From positions 14,100,452 to 14,164,451 of the forward strand of contig CM063260.1 in assembly GCA_032158295.1 (NCBI GenBank): a stretch of DNA of 64,000 nt, in the 5' to 3' direction. A model generated the notes under the pieces. The model saw nothing but the letters and a program-made list of their open reading frames with translations, was not told the DNA's origin and did not search any database. This document shows positions 46,658-57,874 of this stretch, one piece after another (position 1 is the first letter of the stretch; the number at the start of each line of letters is the position of its first letter). The position numbers were made by a program, and so were the translations under genes. Source of the stretch: Pycnopodia helianthoides (Eukaryota > Echinodermata > Asteroidea > Forcipulatida > Asteriidae).

Positions 46658-48212
46658 ACCTTTATGTTTTTCCACATAACTTTTAAGGCTGCAGAAAAAA
46701 CAATCTCGATGAAAACAAAACCGCGTGTAAACAGTTCTGGTTAACTTGGTGCTTTCACTCAGGACTTCCATACGCCCGCACTCCCCGGCTCCTGCCGGCC
46801 TTGCGGAACTAAAGGCCGTATCCTGTGTCACGGTAGTCCGGCGAGTGGAACGCGCCAATGCCCCTGACGGGCCCGACCACTACGCGGTGATTTGATCTGC
46901 CAATACGGGCACTCGATCTCGTATAGAAGAGGGGAAAACTGCCGGGCACCATCTAGTGGATAACGGACATATTTCAAGAGAAATAGAGAGGAGAAGGCAC
47001 ATAGTTTTCAGACTTCCATGAATTTCTTTGTACAGTTTTTTTCTCAAGTTTAGCAGAAGATTAAACGCGTCTGTAACAAAGTAAATAAATATTATACCAC
47101 AAACGGCATGTGCCAACTACAAGGAAGTTCGATGTTAAGCTATTTGAAAAAAAAGTTCACAGCGGTTAAAATTCTCAACAGAACTACTAAATGCACGACT
47201 TAATAGTTTCCTCATACTTTCATAGACAATGCTGGGAATCAGAATCATTTCAGCGTAACCTGACGATTGAAAACCAAAATGCATGTCATCGAATCGATCT
47301 ACCGGTGCACTTCCTTTGTTTGTTGTTTTTTGCCAGCTCATGAAAGACAATTGGGATGCGATCTTGAATTTTATTCTCAGTGATGAAGCGTTTTTGTACA
47401 AAAATGATGTATGAACTTCAAACGCTGTAAAATATAATATATGTTTTGGATCCAAATACTATGGTTCTACTTTTGGGTGGTACCTATATTTTGTTGTTGT
47501 TGTTGTTGTTGTTGTTTTTTGTTGTTGTTGGGGGTGTTTGATTATAACTGTGTATCAGCTTCTTTGTCTGAGCACAGACCGAACTCGATCCACTACTGTG
47601 TGGAACCATGTGTGTAGTGGGGGCGGGGCGTGGGTGGGTAGGGGTGAACGACGGTTTAGTTGTTGTTCACGTATGTGTGGTAACGCCCAAACAAGATCTG
47701 AAGAGATTCCGGGAGTGCCGGTGTATATTTTGGTGAAAGAATTCGCCAATTATAAGTGGACGTTAATCAAAAACGAAAATTTTATTATTTCTTGGATCCC
47801 GACAATCTCGCGTCCATCGGCCATGTTCAAACAATGTTGCATCTTGCATTGTCCGTGGCATATATCAATACGATGGGTTTTTGTTTATGTTTTTTGTTTT
47901 AAAAAAGCAAATCCTTTATCAAAATTCTTTCAAAGAAAACTTTCTTTGAAATCATTTCTTTTGGTGAAAATTGGGCCATGCAAAAATCAGTTCAACAGCT
48001 TGGAGACTGACATAATTATTCCATACAAAGAGTCGGAATGCTGTTTCAAGGAAAATCCGATGTAATCACTAATATGCAGGAAACGGAACAGTTAGCTAAT
48101 CGTGTTAACAAGCGGTACCACTCACTGATTGTTTGTTATTTCTATTGAGACATTTTTTCCTGCTTTTATGCTTTAAATTGATGTGATTTCGTATCAGAGT
48201 CATAGTGTGACC

Positions 48213-49412
48213 ATGGATCGAATGTATAGGTTGGTGTTTGTGCTCCTGCTTTGTACTTGGTGCAACTTGGATGCGAGTCAGCTTATCTTGGTTAATGGAC
48301 AGTATAGTGTGACTATCTCTAGAGTTGAACCAACGGGGGAACAGGATCCTGTAGAGGGCGACAAGGTAGTACTTCTATGTAGAGCCCATTATTATCCCCG
48401 GAGCAATTACATTGTTGAGTGGTCGAGATATGTCTCCTCTGAAACACAGTCTCATGATGAGGTAGTGGCTAGCAATGGACGAAGCTTAGATGATAGATAC
48501 ACATTAAATCGAAATTCCAGATCGTCTACTCTTGTAATGGAGACACTGACATTTACTGCGAGTAAGAACGATACATCATTTTTCACTTGCCGTCTGAGGC
48601 ACTCTGTGGTGGGAAGGTTAATCGTCGCTACAGACACTTTGCTTTTATCAGTGCTTTACTTCCCATCTACCATGTACCCCATCTGCTTCCCTGATGGTCC
48701 TTTCACTGTGCACGAAGGAACGACAATAAACATGAGCTGCGTTACTGAGAGAGGTAATTCACCAGTACAGATTCATCTTGATGTTTCGTCTTCCAGTACT
48801 AATGCACATATACAAACTACAGAACTTAAAGGTGAACACACAAGGTCTGTTTTAGAGCTAACAATAAATGCATCAGACCATGGTAGTTCGTTTGAATGTA
48901 GAATCGTTTCTATCTCGACAGAATTCAAAAATTCGGAAAAATCCTGTGTCATCGGACCATTAACTGTAGTTTCCATGACAACTAAACACAAAGGAGACAA
49001 CACACTGACTACCACTTCAGTACCACATATTTCTGATATTGCAACTCCTATGATATGGATTGCAGTCTCCGTTCTCTTCGGTGTTTTCTTCACCTTCTTC
49101 CTCATCAAACATCGATATCTTAAGATCACCAAGAAGGAAACCAATGTACCCGAAGCTGATCCCTATATGAAGCTGCAACCAACGGAGGACAAGAACAGAG
49201 TCTACATGGAACTTACTACGGTTACAACTACCACACAAGATACATACTACCAACCAGTTGAAGTAGAGACTGACAGCCCAGAGGATGACTACGCTCGGCC
49301 AGATGATCCCAATGAGCAAAGAATGAATCACCAAGTCAGTGTGCAAGTTGGACCTACACCAAGCTCAGGAGGAGCAACTGATGTTCAAATACCTATTTTT
49401 ACCAACCAGTAG
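48213..49412 (+). CDS. IgR8: intact D-type Ig receptor with ITAM-like tail
   Basis: Single-exon ORF. I start at 48213 (ACC ATG G context, followed by the hydrophobic MDRMYRLVFVLLLCTWC), giving 399 residues; an upstream in-frame ATG at 48183 lacks a signal peptide at its N-terminus. Ig1 has C56, W70 and C126. Ig2 has C176 and C229 but no clear core Trp, with the extra pair C158 (MYPICFP) and C245 (KSCVIGP). TM is about 279-297. The tail has Y318 (YMKL), nine residues, then Y331 (YMEL), matching a relaxed ITAM (YxxL-x9-YxxL) with acidic residues upstream; in the other short-tail copies the second motif is YMEP. The YEAV and YQNI motifs are absent from the ORF and their remains lie after the stop. 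Likely an activating-type receptor, by inference. Confidence 0.88.
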   Translation: MDRMYRLVFVLLLCTWCNLDASQLILVNGQYSVTISRVEPTGEQDPVEGDKVVLLCRAHYYPRSNYIVEWSRYVSSETQSHDEVVASNGRSLDDRYTLNRNSRSSTLVMETLTFTASKNDTSFFTCRLRHSVVGRLIVATDTLLLSVLYFPSTMYPICFPDGPFTVHEGTTINMSCVTERGNSPVQIHLDVSSSSTNAHIQTTELKGEHTRSVLELTINASDHGSSFECRIVSISTEFKNSEKSCVIGPLTVVSMTTKHKGDNTLTTTSVPHISDIATPMIWIAVSVLFGVFFTFFLIKHRYLKITKKETNVPEADPYMKLQPTEDKNRVYMELTTVTTTTQDTYYQPVEVETDSPEDDYARPDDPNEQRMNHQVSVQVGPTPSSGGATDVQIPIFTNQ

Positions 49413-49850
49413 GTAACGTAGAGAATGACAGCCCAGGGTATGACTACGAATATGAGCCACAAAGTGCAGGTGAGAGACCATATCAGAACATCAATAATAA
49501 TAATAATAGGAATAAGAAAAGACGTTTAGGTGTGGTTGTTAGCCCAGAGTTTGACTACGCTCGGTCAGAGGGTATCATCAACATCAGAAATAAAGCGGTC
49601 AGAAAGATACAGTGTTCAACTGAGAGACCATATCAAAATATTATTAATGCTACTAAGAATAAGAACAGGCGTTTAGGTGTGGTTGTTAGCCCAGAGTTTG
49701 ATTCCACTTGGCCAGAGGTACATCAGGTATGAAGCAGCCACTAAGGCACAGAGCTCAGCTATAAAAGACCATATCAGAATATTAAAAATAGTAATACGAA
49801 AAGACGGCTAGGTGAAGTTTTCAACCCAACCAAGCATTCAGCCCTAGATG
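49400..49850 (+). repeat. Decayed tandem copies of the receptor tail segment
   Basis: Right after the IgR8 stop, tail-like sequence repeats: ACCAACCAGTAGGTAACGTA echoes the YYQPVEV codons, then AGCCCAGxGTxTGACTACG (SPEFDYA) occurs at 49430, 49541 and 49688, each followed by a GAGACCATATCA (RPYQNI) block. The 49541-to-49688 spacing is 147 bases, a multiple of three. Units are partly open (49532-49732), joined by a GACGTTTAGGTGTGGTTGTT linker found only here. Either 3' decay or an unrecognised alternative 3' coding region. Confidence 0.75.
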
Positions 49851-52573
49851 CTTATTAAATTACATCATTGGTTTTAAAAGAGAATATTAATTTGCATGTT
49901 CAAGTTCTCAATGAACACGTCATACAAGCACATTGTTTACCTGACAAATTCAAGTGGTCAATTCAAGTTTTTTTGGGGGGGGGGGCACAAAAAACAAACA
50001 AATAAATACAAAACCTCTGTATGTCAGGGCCCTTTTGCACGTATTAATTTAAAACAAGGCTTGAAATTCAGACTTTTGATTTGGATGAATATGATGAGAA
50101 CTGCATGCATAAATTGTCAGAACTGCGTCTAACCCTATGAAAACTGCGCCTAATGAAAACTGTACCTGTCGTTTTAATATCAGACACAATGACTTATTGC
50201 GTAATTATGACGAAAACATACATCAGAAGGTCCTTCAAATCGTTAAGATTATTACAAAGATTGTGCCACAATAGAAACGTATCATATAGTTTTAAACTTT
50301 GAAATTAGACTTTTGCTTTTTATTAATAATATATTCGAATTTCAATGATCCTACCATTGTAAAAGGTTTAATAATCAAAACTAATTTGCAATGCAAGCAT
50401 TGACTTAAAGTTTGTCTTACTGTTTTAGACGACAGGGAAAGGGTACCGTAAACTAGTTAGTTTTTTATTAATGTATGTATAATTTAATAACATTTAAAAA
50501 TGATAAATTTGAACTTAACGATTTAATGCTTGTATAAAGTAATGTAATTTCTGTGGAAGCCCCTTTTATGTATTAGGCCAACTACAATTCATATTTATTG
50601 TGGAAAAACGTGACAATCAACTGCAAGCGGAAACTGAAGAAAAGCCCGAGTTTAAAACAGAACGAATTTAATTACTGCTTGTCGACAGAGGGCGGTGTTA
50701 TCATGTTTTAAAATAACAACATCGGATGCAAAAATTGCACTTTCCTTTATTTATTTATTTATTTATTTATTTCAAAATCTTTATACAGGATACAAATATC
50801 AGCACAATGGCTGTATTACATTATGGTCCTGTGTCTTAAAAAAAGAGAAATGGAAAAAATTACTAAACAAATAAAAGTAGCGGGTAAACCACCATTCGTG
50901 ATAAAGTGAAAATAACCAGTAAAATTAATCTTGAAAAATAGGGTATTAATTTATGTGCCTTTTGGATGACGTAGCGTAAACCGTTTGAGTTGGTGGCCAA
51001 TCGAGTTGGCGTTGATAGCAGAACCTATACCCAGCTCTTGCGTATAACACCAGCTGTCAAACAACCCTGGTATAAAGTAACATCTCCCGGGGAAATGTTT
51101 CCGATTGGAAGTTCATTTGTTGTCTTAGTACCATCCGGAGCAAGATCCTTCAATTCCAGGTAGTTGTAACAATCAACCAGTGAAAATGTCATGATCATTA
51201 TTATAAAGAAGTCATGTTTTCGAGAATCTAGATCTAAAAACGGTACCTTTAAAATAAATTCCGATGGATAATGGTTTCTCCGACTTATTGCAATGTTTCT
51301 GATTTGAATTTTTTAAGTGAAAAATAACTAATTTGTATATATATTTTCTATCAACCTAAACATTATAAGGAGCTATCGATTAAGGAATCAATTTGGTATC
51401 ACTTGTTATTAATTTCATTAATTTCTTTATTACAATTATTTTTGTAAATATAGTTTCACTCATCAACTTGGAACAATAGCAATCCGTTTATTTCAACAGC
51501 GAATCAATAGACACTGTGGTATTTAAGTTTAACTTTGATCTTTGTGATAATTTTTTGCTGTTGAGATAATACTTTTTAATTCAGAGTAATAATTAAATGA
51601 GATTCAAATGAAACAGTGTGTACATTTTAGCTGACTATTGTTGTATTGTGTACTAGTAAAATGAATATTATAATTTAACATGGCCAACCAAAGCTAGTTT
51701 AAAGTGTGATTATGTGAACAATAAATGACTTTGTAGTGATGCAATTATCTTGAATAGTTTTGAGTTTCTTCAGATTTGCTCCTTCTTGATCACGATTCAT
51801 CTCACATATACCTCAAGTTCTTTATGTTAAGCAGATGATTTCCCGTCCAGCCCCAAATCAGGCAGCAGAAAGGTGCAAAATACTTGCGGTTTGCTATAAA
51901 AAGTTCATAAAGACAAAGAGCGGGTTTAATTTGTCTCAATAACTACCGATCTATAATACAAATATTGGAGGCGTGTGAGTGCAATTGTCACAGATAATCA
52001 GGAGGTGAAATCTGGACTATTCCATTTTACGAACTAGATTTCACCCGAGTGATTACATTCTGCGACAATGCATAAAGGAAATCCCATTCAATATGTGTTA
52101 TATTTAAACACACACACAGATCCTTGTCATTTGAATTTTGTTTCACACAATAATCACAAAATAGACACGGACACTCGATGCGTGAACATGCCCACACATA
52201 CATATACTCCTTTTACAAAAAAAAAAAATAAAAATAAAAAAATGATTCTAATAAAATATAATAAAAATAATAACAAAGTATAGTAAACAAATACAAAATA
52301 ATTGACTGTTAGTTGTCTGAAGTATACAAATTACCACGTGAAGTATTCAATATTTGACGCAAAGAAAATTCGATAAGGAAATATATAAGCGAGAGAATCC
52401 CCTCCAGTAAAAACAACTAGTGGTATACACTAGTCCATAATTAATACTACAATACTGATATTTCAACACAGATAACAAACTTTAACAATAAAAAAGTAAA
52501 TCTTCACCAATAAAAGTGAAACTGTTCAAGGACCTTATTGAGTCATTGGGTTCAAAAAGAACTAACTGACTAT

Positions 52574-52586
52574 TGACCCTTGACCT
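52574..52586 (+). promoter_or_regulatory. DR1-type nuclear-receptor site upstream of IgR9
   Basis: TGACCCTTGACCT reads on the minus strand as AGGTCA-A-GGGTCA, two half-sites spaced by one base (DR1), the HNF4/RXR/PPAR form. It lies 268 bases before the ATG. Equivalent sites are at 57622-57634 and 62618-62630. Confidence 0.45.
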
Positions 52587-52713
52587 GACCTGCCGAGTTC
52601 ACAGAGAACGAGCGCGTCTACTTGCCGCGCGTGTCTACGATTCCTGTCGATAAAAAACACACGGCATGGCAGGCGAATAAACACGGAAATGGAAACAGCT
52701 TTAATAGTATACC

Positions 52714-52720
52714 TATAAAA
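52714..52720 (+). promoter_or_regulatory. TATA-like box of IgR9
   Basis: TATAAAA in CCTATAAAAAAAGGC, 128 bases before the ATG. A similar CATAAAA occurs before IgR11 (62751), but the site is lost before IgR10. Confidence 0.4.
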
Positions 52721-52841
52721 AAAGGCTACATGCAATGGTTAGAAGTCAATTGAGGAAATATTTGCTAGAAGTGGACACTTAATTTCATGCTTGATACGAA
52801 TCTGATCGAGAAGTGATTTCCATGCAGCTGTTATAATTATT

Positions 52842-54892
52842 ATGACCATGTCTCGAGAGTGTTGGTTGTTGCATTTACTTCTTGTGTGGTGCTCTCTGGA
52901 ACGTACATGTATACTTACATGTGTCAATGCACAGAGTGTGACAATCCTTCAGGTAATACCAGCAGAGGGTGATCCTGTAGAGGGTAACGAAGTGCGACTA
53001 TCATGTCAAGCTACTGGCTTGATGGCAGGTTATATCATTGAGTGGACGAGGATCGTGGATGCTGAGGAGGTATCAATAGCCCGGAATGAAGTGACTTTGG
53101 ATTCGAGATACACGCTTGATGTAATGTCGTCTGCGGCTCAACATCAGTACGAGACACTTACGTTTAATGCTGCTACCAAGGAGGACACAGGAGTGAGTTA
53201 CGGTTGCCGGATGAGGGACTCTGGTGAACTGAATAGCACTATAGTGGTAGACGCACAAACCATCTCTTTTACAGTGCTTTACTTCCCATCTGCATCGTAC
53301 CCCATCTGCATCCCTGATGGTCCTTTCACTGTACAAGAAGGAACCACAGTAAACATGAGCTGCACTACTGAGATAGGAAACCCAGCAGTACAGATACAGA
53401 TTCTTACGACTAGTACCGTCTATGCATGGACGTATGGAAGAGATAGTGTAGAACAAAAGAGATCATTACAGCTAATGGTTACTGCAGCTGATGACGACGG
53501 TTCTTATGAATGTAAAATCACCCCGCACTCGGACACGTCCCCATTCACAGGAATGGAAAGGTCATGTACGATTGGACCAATAACTGTTGGTCCCATGACA
53601 ACTGATAATACTTCCAATCCTAATACGTCCAATGTAACAGACACACCAGAGATACAAATAACCGCGTCACCAGGTACGTCAAACATACACTCAACTACAC
53701 CCGACCCAGATAAAAATACAGCCCGGTCTGCCAGTGAATGACGACCACCATGAGTCCAACGACAACTTCTTTCCCTATTGCTATCATAGCAGGAGCTGCA
53801 GGAGGAGGAGGCTTCTTAACCGTCTTAATAATCATCTTATTGATACTCTACATATGTAAATGTGGATGCTTTAAGAAAGACAAACAAGATCCTTTATTGT
53901 TGCAAACTAATTTACCACTTACTGAGTCAAATGATAACCACAAGCCATGGGGAAAACACTCAGGTTCCATCGATCAAGACGTGGAAGAAATGACAGAAAC
54001 AAATCCTACTCCAGGCTTCATCCAAATACCTCAGACGGAGGATGCACTAGAGACAAGGAGATGGAGACACTGCTGGAGAAGATGTAATGTATGCCCAACC
54101 ATGGAAGAAGTCAACTTTCAAAGAACAGAATAAAGATGGTGACATTTCTCACCCTCAAGGAATTGACGCATCATGTGTTGATGCCGAGGATGCGGAGTAG
54201 AGTCAGATGAAACAGGTGATGTGAGTTCACCCGTGTACGGTAAGGTACAGAAAATCAAAAACAAACCACAAGTAAACAAAGAAGAGAAGATGTCTGACGC
54301 TGATAATGCTGAGCTATGGCTAAGCACCGACCCATCAGCCTATGACCCGGTACTCAATGAAGACAAATATACAGAGATACCTAACATGGCTGACATTGAT
54401 CCGGGTTTAAAACCAACAGCTATTGTCAAGCCAATCGTTTACCAAACCGTCTCTAACCCTGAAGACGATCTTCAATCCTCACCCCACAGCAACGATGGAG
54501 CTTCTCCTAGTGTTGAGAATAAGCCAAATATCAAGAAGTTTAAACCCAAGGATCGGTCCGAGAGCCAGCCACCAAGAGGTGATTCCAATCCAGCCAGATC
54601 ACCATCTCAACCCATCGCATCGACACCACCTTCCTCAACAGAGCCACCACAATCGCCTGATGACCGGTCACCTCCTATTGAGCAACATGGAAACACACCT
54701 CAAGATGATCACAATGAGGAGGCGCGATATGCTGAGGTATCACACATTCACGCGAAACCTCATGAGGCTGTTACACCAGATGATCATCATGACATTACGT
54801 ACGCTGAGCTGGATTTAAACCCACCGTCATCAGACGCGCTGCCTCAGCCACAGGAAGATCAGACACTGTACGCTAGCATTGCCATGGAGTAG
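52842..54892 (+). pseudogene. IgR9: E-type inhibitory Ig receptor, frameshifted
   Basis: Ectodomain ORF 52842-53741 is open: signal peptide MTMSRECWLLHLLLVWC, Ig1 (VRLSCQA, IIEWTR, GVSYGCR), hinge YFPSASYPICIPDG, Ig2 (NMSCTTE, AWTYG, SYECK) and RSCTIGP. Just before the TM segment the frame shifts (two extra bases relative to IgR11) and ends at a TGA that overlaps the ATG of the next ORF (53738-54133; TM SFPIAIIAGAAGGGGF). Further one-base losses near 54055, 54072 and 54195 sum to three, so the frame is regained for 54221-54892, but a stop lies in between. The final segment keeps SPVYGKV, IVYQTV, RYAEV, ITYAELDL and TLYASIAME. Probably non-functional. Confidence 0.85.
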
Positions 54893-57874
54893 GTAATGTA
54901 TAAAGTGGTCCACTTGTCAAATTTATGAATTCAACATTAAACACATCTACCTGTCGGGGTTGTGGTGATCACGGTAAAACGAAATACAAGTAAAGTGAAA
55001 TACTTGAAATAGAACTTTTATGCACTGTACAAATTTCCGGGTCAGAATTGACCCAGATCCGGGTCCCGTTGGGCCTCACCGTTTTGGGGTCAGTTTGACA
55101 AAGATTTTTTTAATTAATTTTTTAAATGAGATATCGCCTAACTCACAAGGCCGAACGGCCACTCAAGGTGAAGGCTACACTTAACTGATTTGGGCTGTTG
55201 ATCCAAATCAACTGACACCAGAGGCACGTTGCCACTTACTCCTGGGGCTGAAACAGGGTTATACCCGTTACAGTCCGTAAGGATGTAGGCATGGGTATCA
55301 TCCACTGGGAGCCTGGCTGGTAGAGCAGAATGCACTACCTTTCCCAAAGGAATGTGTTATTTTGACCCAGATGGGTCAAAATAAAACAGAATCTGTGTTA
55401 AAATCCCGAGTCAGCCTGACCCGGAAGTGAGTGGTCAGGCCCATGAGGACCTAGACTTGACTCAAGTTCCAATCCCGTGCCATCCCCAGAAAACTATCGT
55501 TTTGTGATGGTCTGCATTTCCTAACCTGTTCCGCACGGGACCACATTTTTGACGGCGAGCGCGCACTGCTATACGGGTTGTTTGCTAGTTGGCGGGATAT
55601 GCTTAGGGACCCTCACACGAGAACGGGACTTGAATCAAGTCTAATGAGGACCGGAATCCGGCACAAATCTGACCGGGATATTTTAGAATGTAGTGTGGCT
55701 AAGAAGAAAATAACACTTGATGTAAATAGGCTGACCTGTCGACTTCATGTCAACTCAAATATTCTATTTTTTGAATGATTTGCTTTATGATAATGAAAAT
55801 ATCATTCATTCAAATCTGATTTCTACAGAAATAGTATATAAAAATTGACTAAAACCAATTCTGATATTACATTTTGATAAAACACCTGTTTTGTTTTGTT
55901 AGTTATATTTCTTTCAAAATGTACGTGAATTATTACATGAGATTGGGAACGAACTACTGTAGTTGTTTATAGTATTAGCATGTTACACATTGTATCATGC
56001 TAGCTTGCGCTTCAAAAACATAATACATAAAAAATAATCATAATGTAGACTGTATAGACTTTAACTACGACAAATATGGACGTATACGATAAAATTTACT
56101 ATTTGGGATTGCTCAACAAAAGCTAATGCTTGTCGCTAATAAGATTATTAGCTAATTATTACTTTCTGTGATTTCAATTGTCACGACTAAGAGGAAGTAT
56201 ATGAAATCAATGTTACTGTAGGCTTTACAGAAATGGCCAATTGAATTGACTGTGTCTACTGAACTGTTTGCTTACCGTACGAAATGGGACAATACATCAA
56301 TGGTCTGAAAGAAGAACTTATCCAAACCCCTACTTCATTTAATAATACCATGCAACCTATATTCTGTTAATATTCGTTCAATTCAGTTGTTACGCGTCTG
56401 TAGAAACAACGAAAAAGACAGGGACTTTGTGCATGAGCGCGTGCTTATTTTGATTGCTATAATCAAAATGAGCTACTGTGATTTGAGTGGTCCTCAAATG
56501 CCCCCCCCCCACCACCACCTAGTTTTACTTGATTTTGGCTGATACTATATACTTTCTCAATTGAGGATTGAAACTTGATTAAACTTTATAATAATTGATC
56601 GTTTATTTTGAAATTTGTATAAATATAGATTTCTTCTTCAAATAACACGAATTCTGTGATTTGTTTTAAACTATTACCAGAATATATCGTTTATACTCAT
56701 CTACAGCTTGTAGCTGGAATAGACAAAATATAACCTAGAAACTATGCCACCAAGCATCGTGGGAAAACAGTCCTACCTCTTTTCAATGTGTAACATATTA
56801 AAGTACAGCCAAACAAATGCAAAAATCACGCAATTTTTTGAGTTACAATTCAATAGTTTTCTATATGTCTGGGTTTTGAAAGGTCTTTTAAATTAAGGGT
56901 AATTCCCTAAAAAGCCTCGTTCTTAGGCATGCATAATATTGGCATTATTGCAGTTCACGAAGCTTTTATGTGCGGGTTTGAAATGCTCTGATTTGATATC
57001 AGCTTAATTCATACACAACATCTACACGCTCAAAACGCCCCGGAATGGAAATATTTACAATTCCATTTCACTCGCCTTTGCCATGTGAAATAAAAAAAGA
57101 CATATTTCACCGAGTGATTACATTCTGCGACAACGCATGAACGAAATGCATTTAATAATTTTTATATTTACACACACACACATAGATCCTAGTCATTTGA
57201 GTTTTGTTTCACACAATAAACACAAAATAGACACGGAAACTCGATTTAAATGCGTAAACATGCCCACACCTTAGGCCTACATTATTTTACACTCAAAAAC
57301 TGTACTAATGAAAAAATAACAAATAACAAAGTAGAGTAGATAAATACAAAAAATAGACCTTTAGTTGTCTGAAGTTTACAAATTACCATTGCCAAGTATT
57401 CATTTGACGCCGCAAGAAAAATCGATCAGGAACTCTAAAAGCGCGAGAATCTCCTCCATAAAAAAACCAGTGGAACGCTAAAAGTCTAAATACTACAATA
57501 CTGATATTTCAACACAGAGAAAAAAACTATAGTAAAAAAAGTATAATTCCACACCATTAAGAGTGAAACTGTTCAAGGATCTTATTGAGTCATTTTGGTT
57601 CAAAAAGAACTAACGAACTATTGACCCTTGACCTGACCTGCCGAGTTCACAGAGAACGAGCGCGTCTACTTCAAGTTGTGTACGATTCCTGTCGATACAA
57701 ATCACACGGCATGACAGGCGAATAAACCCGGAAATCGGAACAGCATTACTACTGAAAAACGGCTACATGCAAATGGTTGGAAATAAATTGAGGGAATATT
57801 TGCTAGCAGTGGACACAATTAATTTAATGCTTGATACGAATCTGATCGAGAAGTGATTTCCAGCTGTTATAATT
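54893..57874. other. Spacer between IgR9 and IgR10 (5-kb unit)
   Basis: No supportable gene. It is nearly identical to 59896-62869. The first kilobase is GC-richer and contains inverted TTGACCC/GGGTCAA phrases around 55048 and 55366; a 69-residue minus-strand ORF (55138-55347) is conserved in the next unit only because the whole spacer is. The DR1 site at 57622-57634 and the IgR10 5' flank close the stretch. Confidence 0.7.
57622..57634 (+). promoter_or_regulatory. DR1-type nuclear-receptor site upstream of IgR10
   Basis: Same TGACCCTTGACCT as upstream of IgR9, 253 bases before the ATG, within the conserved block that continues GACCTGCCGAGTTCACAGAG. Confidence 0.45.

Larger units (their letters stand above)
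42258..48212. other. Long spacer between IgR7 and IgR8 (8.1-kb unit gamma, diverged)
   Basis: No supportable gene. Diverged relative of the alpha and beta spacers: shared blocks include GAAAACGTAGATAGGCATAA (about 44100) and AATAAATGCTGCGTATTTCT (about 45488). It contains an AT dinucleotide run (about 42964-42986), a 200-bp repeat pair (about 42893-43135 and 43480-43690), a MITE at 44607-44729, foldback elements near 44740-44935 and 46150-46272, a 15-bp minisatellite (46499-46657), a GC-rich island of unknown nature (about 46765-46900), and a TTG repeat (about 47489-47530). ORFs at 45445, 46334 and 47538 are not convincing. Confidence 0.65.
49851..52841. other. Intergenic region between IgR8 and IgR9
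   Basis: No supportable gene. It holds a poly-G run (about 49975-49985), a TTTA repeat (about 50743-50772), and, from about 51950, the left border of the 5-kb tandem unit: the stretch with GAGTGATTACATTCTGCGAC (about 52048) recurs at 57113 and 62108. Confidence 0.65.

Noticed and set aside
46490..46670. CRISPR-like array
   Set aside because: Units are contiguous 15-mers without spacers, and the genome is eukaryotic.
46334..46744. 136-codon ORF with QTVSL repeats
   Set aside because: Produced by a 15-bp minisatellite; the opposite strand is equally open, and there is no signal peptide or domain.
47538..48065. 175-codon ORF upstream of IgR8
   Set aside because: No recognisable domain, unusual composition, and it starts next to a TTG microsatellite; not conserved in the alpha and beta spacers.
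55138..55347. 69-codon minus-strand ORF conserved at 60143-60352
   Set aside because: Conservation is explained by the recent 5-kb duplication; surrounding non-coding sequence is equally conserved.
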